Shown: positions 57,627-64,000 of the stretch, piece after piece
Position numbering within the stretch: position 1 is the stretch's first letter
Layout of the letters: every line of letters starts with the position of its first letter
Source of the DNA: an uncultured Lachnospiraceae bacterium
Lineage (GTDB): Bacteria > Bacillota > Clostridia > Lachnospirales > Lachnospiraceae
Reading direction: 5' to 3'
Assembly (NCBI GenBank): GCA_910578115.1
Contig: CAJTPO010000019.1
Location: 27,953 to 91,952, forward strand
Length of the DNA: 64,000 nucleotides
The notes under the pieces: model-generated
Databases searched by the model: none
Seen by the model: the letters and a program-made list of their open reading frames with translations, nothing else
What the model was told of the DNA's origin: nothing
Program-made: the position numbers and the translations under genes

Positions 57627-59521
57627 TACTGTAAAACATCAATGACCGTATTCTTCTTCTCATAGCATTCCGGAATGTCAAATCTCCAGACACTGTTTCC
57701 CGCCTCGTCCTCATGGATCTTCGTAAATCCCATCGTCCCATAGAATTCCTTCACCATGGCGTTCTTTGCGGTGGGATAATAGTGGCCGATCATCGTATCA
57801 ATCCCACGATCACGGCACGCTTCTACAACACTGTCCAGCATGGCATACTCCATATCCCGCTTAAGCACCCGGCAGCTCATCAGCCACAGTTCAATCTGCA
57901 GCACTGCCTTCCCTGTACACACGGATCTCTGCCACGTACCCCCTTCTTCCGCTCCCGTCTGCTGTGCCTCGCCTGCTTCTGCCACGGCCTGACAACACTG
58001 CCCGGCAACACCCGGATCCATACTCACCACTCTCCCGATCACAGCAGAAACGACACCATTGTCACCAAATTTGTCCTCCAGCTTCCCATAGCGTGTGACG
58101 TAAGTGTCATCAGCAGCAAAGCCCTCTATATCATTCTGCGTGCAGCGTCTGGTCGTCAGATTAAACTGATTGCTCTTATTGGTCAGCTGGGCAATCCTCG
58201 CCATATACATCGGCTCAAACGGCCTGACTGTCCCTTTCATCTCCAGAGAAAGCAGATACTCCCTGTAATCACCAAAGTTCTGCTGCTGCTGCTTTCTGGC
58301 AATATTGGCCTTATACATCTTGTTGCGCTTCCGGTCGTCATCTGACAATTGTGTCACTTCAAAAAAACCGGAATGATCCAATATGCGGATATACTGCTCC
58401 GGCGTACCGATGGCCGGAACCGCCACTCCCTTTACCTGTGCCGCCACGATCTCCCGCTCCGCCGGATTATCATCCACAAATACCAGACTTTCCGGCAGAA
58501 TATTCATCTCATCGGCTATCGCGGCCATATTCCTGCTCTTCGGTTCCCAGTTCGCCTTGATCACAATAAAGTCCTCCGGTTTCAGAATACCGTCCGGATG
58601 CTCCAGTCCCGCAACCGCATTGTCATATTCATTCTTGGAATTGACGTTGAGCATGACGCCGATCTCTTTCTGCGCTTTCACATAGCTCTGGAATTCCGCA
58701 TAGACCTGTCCCATGGAAGTCTCCTGCCCGATCTCCAGATTCTCCACGCCGTCATCCCCCACGATCCCTCCCCAGAGGGTGTTGTCCAGATCAAGCACCA
58801 GCGATTTCCTGTTCCTGCCAAAGACTGCCTTGATAATATTCGACAGGTTGTAGGCAAATTCCGGAATCGCCTGCATACACATGGCATACTTATACATATG
58901 CCAGTAGAAGGGATCCGAAAAACGGTCGATCCCATATGCCGCCGCCATATAATTGATATCATTGATATAGAACCCGGCATGTTCTCTCGCATACCGGTAA
59001 AATCTCTCATTCATCCTGTTCAGAAAACTTATGCGTCCCTGCAGATACACCGCTTCCTGGTTGCCCAGCACACGGTAAAAGGGAAACTCAAAGTTGTTCT
59101 GGATCACAGGACAATGATACCTGTCCGCTATCTTTTCCCACATAACCCGAAAGTGCTCGTACTGTTCTTCCAGCATCTCCTCAATACGTTCCGCAGAATC
59201 CGAAACGTCGGGATAGGATACAATATTCCGGTTAGACGTATGAATATAGATCAGATCCGGTGCAAACTCCACAAGCTCCGGATTATCAAACATCACATCC
59301 TGCCAGTACTGTGCATACTCCGACTCATAAAACTCCGGCCGTATTCCCTGATCAAGCAGAAATATCTCCAGTACCCTGATAATATCATGTGTCGTACTGC
59401 CGCCGAGTACCGCGATCTTTTTCGAGAGGAAATCCGTCCGGCTCTCCAGAAGCTGCCGCCTGATCTTCTTAGATTTCTTCAAAATATATTCACTGTCAAA
59501 TGGATATGTCAATTCCTTCAT
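57626..59521 (-). CDS. FkbH-like HAD-IIIC phosphatase/acyltransferase with GNAT-like C-terminus
   Basis: FkbH proteins dephosphorylate 1,3-bisphosphoglycerate while loading a glyceryl unit onto an ACP. The 631-residue protein starts at 59521 (MKELTYPFDS), after GGGGGA; the open frame upstream is the family B repeat. An N-terminal SGNH-like part contains 'KIAVLGGSTTHDIIRVL' and 'DLIYIHTSNRNI'. The HAD core has 'LVLDLDNTLWGGIVGDDGVE' (Asp-x-Asp-x-Thr), 'VNSKNEYDNA' and 'LVFVDDNPAEREIVAAQ'. The last 150 residues resemble a GNAT domain ('DTMIGHYYPTAKNAMVKEFY'). With the ACP downstream it probably builds an ACP-bound hydroxyacyl group for glycan decoration, an inference. Confidence 0.93.
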   Translation of the reverse strand: MKELTYPFDSEYILKKSKKIRRQLLESRTDFLSKKIAVLGGSTTHDIIRVLEIFLLDQGIRPEFYESEYAQYWQDVMFDNPELVEFAPDLIYIHTSNRNIVSYPDVSDSAERIEEMLEEQYEHFRVMWEKIADRYHCPVIQNNFEFPFYRVLGNQEAVYLQGRISFLNRMNERFYRYAREHAGFYINDINYMAAAYGIDRFSDPFYWHMYKYAMCMQAIPEFAYNLSNIIKAVFGRNRKSLVLDLDNTLWGGIVGDDGVENLEIGQETSMGQVYAEFQSYVKAQKEIGVMLNVNSKNEYDNAVAGLEHPDGILKPEDFIVIKANWEPKSRNMAAIADEMNILPESLVFVDDNPAEREIVAAQVKGVAVPAIGTPEQYIRILDHSGFFEVTQLSDDDRKRNKMYKANIARKQQQQNFGDYREYLLSLEMKGTVRPFEPMYMARIAQLTNKSNQFNLTTRRCTQNDIEGFAADDTYVTRYGKLEDKFGDNGVVSAVIGRVVSMDPGVAGQCCQAVAEAGEAQQTGAEEGGTWQRSVCTGKAVLQIELWLMSCRVLKRDMEYAMLDSVVEACRDRGIDTMIGHYYPTAKNAMVKEFYGTMGFTKIHEDEAGNSVWRFDIPECYEKKNTVIDVLQ

Positions 59522-59612
59522 ACTAATCCCCCATTCTTGCTCAGTCTGCAAATTTGGGCACAAGCATAAATTTGTGTGTGAAAAATCTGTCGCATATGGA
59601 TTTTTCACACTA
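59519..59612 (-). repeat. Family B leader repeat, copy 2 (ahead of the FkbH gene)
   Basis: Same 94-bp organisation as copy 1: a perfect 12-bp hairpin with identical loop, a weaker second stem (AAATTTATGC/GCCCAAATTT), then GAATGGGGGATTAGTATG ending at the start codon. The flanking gene is unrelated to the one after copy 1. Confidence 0.9.
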
Positions 59613-59735
59613 ACCCCCATGCATATTGCAAGCTTGCATCAATCCGCGTCCGCATCGACAACTGTATACCGTTATATCATAACACAAACCGTCCGCCGTC
59701 TGCAATTGATTCCTGTCCGTCTCCATCACACAGTC

Positions 59736-59764
59736 AAAAAGCCTGCTTCTCAAAACAGGCTTTT
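59736..59764 (-). terminator. Terminator after the SGNH gene at 59774
   Basis: AAAAGCCTG and CAGGCTTTTT pair around about 10 bases; on the minus strand the stem ends in a T run just past the stop codon. Confidence 0.82.
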
Positions 59765-59773
59765 ACGATCAAT

Positions 59774-60922
59774 TTACTCTTCCGGATAAAAGGCCGACAG
59801 GATCAATCTGATCGGCACCTCGGCGTATCTCTTTCGTCCTTCCTCCGTCAAATGAATGCCGTCCTCCAGACAGTGTTCCGCGCTGTACGCATCTATTCCG
59901 CTCTCTTCCATGGCATTGTAGAAGATAACGCCGTCTTCCTTATGCTGACTGTACACGTACCCCGCGCATCGTGCAAATTCAACCATGGTTCCGCATCCGT
60001 AGTCCAGGCTGTAGGAATCTCCGATATATTTCCCATCCTCAAAGATCTGGCAGTAATGCGGTGGGATCAACAGGATTCCCGCATCCGGAAATCTTTCCTT
60101 CAATAACGTTACCGCGATCTCCAGCGCCCCCGCGTAAGTATGGGATTCAGACTCATTAAGCGTTTCACCGTTTTCCAGGTATTTACTCTGCGCAATCTGA
60201 CGGCTCAGGAAATCATTGATGCCGTACTCGATCACAAAAAAGTCTGTCTTACTGAAATCACACTCCTTTAAGATCTCTCCCGCTCTGTATCCGTCGAAAA
60301 TATCCGGTTTTATATTGCCAAGAATAGCATTCACCACACCCAGCAGGGATCTGGATCCCCACTCTTCAAAATTATACTGCTCACCGGGCAGGAGTGCCGC
60401 CGTAGTCCCTCCCATCGCCATATTGTATACTTTCGCGTTACATCCCTCCGAAATCAGGGATGCAACCCCGTGATTCTCCCGGTCGCTGTCCAGAATACTG
60501 TCCCCCAGAAACACGATCTGCATGTCGTATTCCTTTTCGTCCACTTCCGGTTCTTTTGCTTCCTCTGGCTGCGCCGCCTGCTGTGCGTCCGGATTCCCTT
60601 CGGACTGCTGTGCCGTATCCTGCTGCTCCGTGTTGGTCAGGGTTTTTTCCGACTCATTTGTTTGCGTTTTCCCTTCCCCGACTTCCACCGTGGATTCCGT
60701 CCCCACATTCGGTCCGCCCTTAAGCTGGTCCCACTCCGCCTTCAGTTCCTGTACCGTCTGCCGATTTTCCTCCTCCAACGCCATTCTTTCCTTCTGCATC
60801 CTGATCTGTACCTGACCATATATGATCTCAATGATCGCCAGAATACAGAAACCGATCATCACCAGAAACAGCAGCGCATTCCCGTTACTTCTTCCTTTTC
60901 TCGTATTTTCCCTATATCTCAT
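59774..60922 (-). CDS. Membrane-anchored SGNH/GDSL hydrolase
   Basis: A 382-residue esterase-type protein. One membrane segment (about 16-37, 'LLFLVMIGFCILAIIEIIYG') is followed by a coiled-coil and Glu/Gln/Thr-rich linker (40-130). The SGNH domain is intact: 'MQIVFLGDSILDSDRENHG' (Ser), 'YNMAMGGTTAALLPG' (Gly block), 'FFVIEYGINDFLSRQ' (Asn) and 'CLEDGIHLTEEGRKRY' (Asp, His). It closely resembles the protein at 37580, which has lost the Ser. It acts outside, probably on acyl groups of a glycan. It is divergent from the membrane protein at 61160. Confidence 0.92.
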   Translation of the reverse strand: MRYRENTRKGRSNGNALLFLVMIGFCILAIIEIIYGQVQIRMQKERMALEEENRQTVQELKAEWDQLKGGPNVGTESTVEVGEGKTQTNESEKTLTNTEQQDTAQQSEGNPDAQQAAQPEEAKEPEVDEKEYDMQIVFLGDSILDSDRENHGVASLISEGCNAKVYNMAMGGTTAALLPGEQYNFEEWGSRSLLGVVNAILGNIKPDIFDGYRAGEILKECDFSKTDFFVIEYGINDFLSRQIAQSKYLENGETLNESESHTYAGALEIAVTLLKERFPDAGILLIPPHYCQIFEDGKYIGDSYSLDYGCGTMVEFARCAGYVYSQHKEDGVIFYNAMEESGIDAYSAEHCLEDGIHLTEEGRKRYAEVPIRLILSAFYPEE

Positions 60923-61068
60923 TCCTTATTCCCCTGTCCTTTCCCATAGCTCTGTTTACAGGAAACATAATAAATATATCACTTATTCACTATGTTGAGT
61001 AGACATCTTTCTATTTTTTAATTAATCCTTCCATAAATCTTAAGAATTGTATTTGTTTTGATTTTTAT

Positions 61069-61098
61069 TTGTAACTGGTCCTTATTATAGTATATAAT
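61069..61098 (+). promoter_or_regulatory. Promoter for the membrane protein gene at 61160
   Basis: TTGTAA (61069-61074), 18 bases, TATAAT (61093-61098) in an AT-rich region, about 60 bases before the start codon. The remaining DNA from 60923 shows no gene. Confidence 0.65.
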
Positions 61099-61159
61099 AA
61101 AAAACTGGAAATATTCTGTTTGCTTTTGAATCTGACAGTACAAAAGAAAGGATAAGTCT

Positions 61160-62983
61160 ATGCCACTTGTTACACAGGGAGCTCAGCCTTCCGGATCCTC
61201 CAAATATTTATCTGACGGTCTTTACCGTACGCCTGGCAGGCAGGTCTCCTTCCTCTGGTCATGGCGGCTCTTTTTTCTCATTTTCCTGGTGCTGTTTTAC
61301 TGCATCGAGCTTCTGTGGCTCAACCCGGTAGACGGTATCAATGACGACTGGGGAATGTACAGCACGCTTTCCGGCGCTTATCTCGGCTATCCGGACGCTC
61401 ATGTGCTCTTTTTCCTGTATCCGTTATCCTGGTGCCTGTCCAGACTGTATACGCTGTGCAGTTTCATTCCGTGGTTTGGACTGTTCCTGCATGGAGTACA
61501 GATCACATCCATCTATGCGGTCTACCGCCGCTGCATGCAGCTATGGTATCGTCACGAAAGTCCTGACGTATTCTGGAAACCCGCACTGACGATCCTGTGC
61601 TTTCTCTTTTTTATCGTGAATCTTAATATCCTTTCTGAGGCACAATATACCACGGTTGCAGGCTCAGCCGCAGCTGCTGCCCTTTTCTGCTTTGCGACAA
61701 CGAGAATTGACGGCCGGACATCGGTTTTTCTCAGAAATAATATATCCACCTGGCTCTTTGCCTGGATTTCCTACAGTATGCGGCAGAATATTTTCTATCT
61801 GATGCTGCCCATCGCCGGAATGCTCTGGCTGGCCAAATGGATCCGTTCTGTCAGGAACTGTTACCCCAAAACCGCCCTGAAACTTCTGAGCTTTGCCTGT
61901 ATTCTGCTTGCAGGCATGGGCCTGCTGTATGGTGCGCACGCGGCCGCCTATTCCGAACCGGAATGGGCAGATTTCCGACGTATCAACCATTATCGGGAGC
62001 GGGTAGGTGATTTCTACACATGGCCGGAATATGAAGAGTGTACGGATACCCTGACACAGCTTGGCATCACAGAGGAAGAATACAACTACCGGCGCAGCGG
62101 TGCTCCGCATATCGGTTACGGAATGTCCGTAGAAGACTGGCGGCAGATGCATGATATCGCCCGCGAGTGCTATCTGGCCCGCACCTCCACGCTCAGTCGA
62201 ATGAAAAATGTCCTCACCGGCGCAGTGAGTGTGTTCTTCTACGAAGACGGTATGCAGCCGGCTAACCTGCTGGCCGGCCTGCTGCTCATTATAACGCTCT
62301 TTCTGATATTGTTACACCGTAACTACCGCGCGCTGTCCGTCTATTTGCTTTATCTGGCCGGCCGTGCAGTCAGCTGGGGCTATGTCCTTTACGAAGGGCG
62401 TTTTCCCAAGCGTATCATCCAGCCGCTGATCTGTGTTGACTATGCCGTTTTGCTCGCAATTCTGCTGGCGTTCAATCTGCTTCGCCTGGAAAAGGCCAAA
62501 CGCTACGCCCTCCTCCTGCCCATCGTGTTCCTGTTCAGTATTGCTTCGCTGATCATCACGAAAAACAACGTGGATGCCAATTACCGCTCCCACCAGGAAA
62601 CATGGGACCAGCTGAAAGAGTATTGCCGCTCCCACCAGGACAACCTCTATATCTGGACACACAGCTCCGGTACGCTGGATCATTATTGTGAATCACCTTT
62701 TGATCCGACACAGGATGTCTATAATAACTTTGTCTATACAAACTGGGGCGTGATCCTGAACCCGAACACCAGGGTAAAACTGAGAAAATACGACGTCGAA
62801 GACTTCGGTGCGGATCTGATCGATAACGACCGCATCTGCTTCCTCCTGCAGGATGCCCCGCACAATGAAGAACATCCTGTCATTATGTATCTGCGCCATA
62901 CTTACAATGCAGAATGTGAACCCATCGACAGTTTCACTGCGGGAGATACCCTGTACACCGTATACCGGCTCAGGACAAAATAA
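61160..62983 (+). CDS. Multi-pass membrane protein, GT-C-like, unknown function
   Basis: A 607-residue protein preceded by AGAAAGGA. About nine to ten membrane segments; the first ('WRLFFLIFLVLFYCIELLW') is followed by the outside loop 'LNPVDGINDDWGMYSTLSGAYLG', with an Asp-Asp pair characteristic of GT-C glycosyltransferases. Further landmarks are 'IVNLNILSEAQYTTVAGSAAAAAL', 'FAWISYSMRQNIFYLMLPIAGML' and a large outside loop before the late segments ('MSVEDWRQMHDIARECYL'). The soluble C-terminus (about 500-607) contains 'NLYIWTHSSGTLDHY'. It is probably a glycosyltransferase or polymerase-like factor, inferred from topology only. It is transcribed alone on the plus strand. Confidence 0.77.
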   Translation: MPLVTQGAQPSGSSKYLSDGLYRTPGRQVSFLWSWRLFFLIFLVLFYCIELLWLNPVDGINDDWGMYSTLSGAYLGYPDAHVLFFLYPLSWCLSRLYTLCSFIPWFGLFLHGVQITSIYAVYRRCMQLWYRHESPDVFWKPALTILCFLFFIVNLNILSEAQYTTVAGSAAAAALFCFATTRIDGRTSVFLRNNISTWLFAWISYSMRQNIFYLMLPIAGMLWLAKWIRSVRNCYPKTALKLLSFACILLAGMGLLYGAHAAAYSEPEWADFRRINHYRERVGDFYTWPEYEECTDTLTQLGITEEEYNYRRSGAPHIGYGMSVEDWRQMHDIARECYLARTSTLSRMKNVLTGAVSVFFYEDGMQPANLLAGLLLIITLFLILLHRNYRALSVYLLYLAGRAVSWGYVLYEGRFPKRIIQPLICVDYAVLLAILLAFNLLRLEKAKRYALLLPIVFLFSIASLIITKNNVDANYRSHQETWDQLKEYCRSHQDNLYIWTHSSGTLDHYCESPFDPTQDVYNNFVYTNWGVILNPNTRVKLRKYDVEDFGADLIDNDRICFLLQDAPHNEEHPVIMYLRHTYNAECEPIDSFTAGDTLYTVYRLRTK

Positions 62984-63042
62984 CGATAACACCGGAGGAT
63001 CCTGTATTGCAGGCATTCTCCGGCGTAAAACTTACATTTACA

Positions 63043-63978
63043 CTAACTTTGTTCCTTAACCCTGCGGGTTACAAGCGTCAGCCTGTATTCGAAATCCCTG
63101 CGGTTCTTCAATGCCATATTCGACAGCATCAGCCCCGCAAACAACGACTGCAGCGCTGACAGCCCGATAAAACCGCAGACAAACAGCGTCGGGAATCGAA
63201 GTACCAGACCGGTCTCAAAATATTCCAACAGGATCGGAATAAACATGAGTACCGCGATCAGCGCCAGGAGGGCCGCACACATCCCGAAAAAGCCGAACGG
63301 TTTATAATCTTTGTATAGTTTCACGATGGTTCTGATCACTTTAAACCCGTCGGAAAATGTATTCAATTTGGATTCACTGCCTTCCGGCCTGTCGCGATAC
63401 TCTACGATCACATTCTCGATCTGCATGTTATTATAGACAGCATGGATCGTCATCTCCGTCTCAATCTCAAAACCGGTGGACAATACAGGAAAGGTCTTCA
63501 CGAACCCATAGCTGAAAGCACGGTATCCGGTCATGATATCCTTGATCTCACAGCCAAAAAGCCTGTTGATACTGCTGCGCACGATCGTGTTGCCGAAATT
63601 ATGGAACGGCCGTTTATTCTCCGTAAAATAGGTGGATGAAAGCCTGTCCCCTACCACCATATCCACATTGCGCTGCAGTACCTTATCCACCATCTCACCC
63701 GCATACTCCATGGGATACGTATCGTCGCCATCCACCATGATGTAACACTCCGCCTCGATCTCACGGAACATGCGCCGGATCACATTTCCCTTCCCCTGCA
63801 TATACTCATAACGTATGACCGCCCCGGCTTCTCTGGCAAGCTCCACAGTCCGGTCACTGGAATTATTATCATATACATACACCACCGCCTCCGGCAGCGC
63901 TTCTTTCGCATCCCGCACCACCTTGGCGATTGTCTTCTCCTCGTTATAACATGGAATCAAAACCGCTATCTTATCCAT
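63043..63978 (-). CDS. GT2 polyprenyl-phosphate glycosyltransferase (DPM1/GtrB-like) with C-terminal membrane segments
   Basis: Transfers a sugar from a nucleotide donor to polyprenyl phosphate, providing substrate for GT-C enzymes. The 311 residues comprise a GT2 domain ('KIAVLIPCYNEEKTIAKVV', 'VYVYDNNSSDRTVELAREAG', 'AECYIMVDGDDTYPMEYAGEM' with the DGDD metal site, 'DIMTGYRAFSYGFVKTFPVLSTGFEIETEMT') and two membrane segments at about 228-250 and 263-288. It ends with a basic tail ('NRRDFEYRLTLVTRRVKEQ'). The architecture is that of GtrB or dolichol-phosphate mannosyltransferase-like proteins, so it pairs logically with GtrA at 54651. AGGA lies upstream near the window edge. Confidence 0.94.
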   Translation of the reverse strand: MDKIAVLIPCYNEEKTIAKVVRDAKEALPEAVVYVYDNNSSDRTVELAREAGAVIRYEYMQGKGNVIRRMFREIEAECYIMVDGDDTYPMEYAGEMVDKVLQRNVDMVVGDRLSSTYFTENKRPFHNFGNTIVRSSINRLFGCEIKDIMTGYRAFSYGFVKTFPVLSTGFEIETEMTIHAVYNNMQIENVIVEYRDRPEGSESKLNTFSDGFKVIRTIVKLYKDYKPFGFFGMCAALLALIAVLMFIPILLEYFETGLVLRFPTLFVCGFIGLSALQSLFAGLMLSNMALKNRRDFEYRLTLVTRRVKEQS

Positions 63979-64000
63979 TTCTGCTCTTACATCCTTCCTG

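Noticed and set aside
1..64000. tRNA, rRNA, transposase, integrase or phage genes
   Set aside because: I looked for cloverleaf patterns and recombinase motifs and saw none that I could support.

Overview
The window reads as chromosomal DNA of an anaerobic, spore-forming-type Firmicute, most likely a Lachnospiraceae member (class Clostridia). The basis is the gene repertoire (Csp-like S8 peptidase, LCP ligase, dTDP-rhamnose genes, GH25 surface lysozymes, DUF6077-like membrane proteins) and strong Gram-positive Shine-Dalgarno sites. The taxonomic call is inference; there is no rRNA, tRNA or phylogenetic marker in the window. About 90% is coding and most genes lie on the minus strand.

Layout. 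1-3.5 kb: a carbohydrate ABC transporter (truncated permease, lipoprotein binding protein) divergent from a broken lactate-racemase-like gene (larA). 3.5-11 kb: housekeeping and proteostasis genes (Csp-like protease, ClpX paralogue, HtrA protease, GlmS). 11-36.4 kb: a cell-surface polysaccharide locus read right to left: a giant GH25 surface protein, rfbB, rfbA, a second GH25 protein, rfbC, the ABC exporter Wzm/Wzt, a methyltransferase/kinase-like fusion, several GT2 glycosyltransferases, a phosphohexomutase, an initiating phosphoglycosyltransferase and an LCP attachment protein. rfbD is not in the window. 36.7-43.5 kb: a small zinc-ribbon gene, an SGNH-like protein and an operon of membrane proteins ending in an MBOAT O-acyltransferase and its SGNH partner. 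43.8-64 kb: an FAD oxidoreductase of UDP-galactopyranose-mutase type, a flippase-like protein, more GT2 and GT-C-like membrane proteins, radical SAM, GtrA, and an ACP/FkbH/VOC group that could make an ACP-bound hydroxyacyl unit. Together the genes suggest synthesis, export, acyl decoration and wall attachment of a rhamnose-containing glycan, followed by wall remodelling.

The most unusual content is not a gene. A 78-bp hairpin-rich repeat (family A) occurs as five complete units and two partial ones. One copy interrupts larA so cleanly that the original gene can be read across it, which defines the element ends: it sits after GTA and itself ends in GTA. Another copy lies in frame inside a glycosyltransferase, adding exactly 26 residues. 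A tandem pair shows conserved stems with changed loops. A second repeat (family B, 94 bp, two copies) carries a 12-bp hairpin, the ribosome-binding site and the start codon of two unrelated genes. Two further palindromic segments bounded by TATAGTTAAC-like ends look MITE-like. No transposase was seen, so any mobilising enzyme would act in trans.
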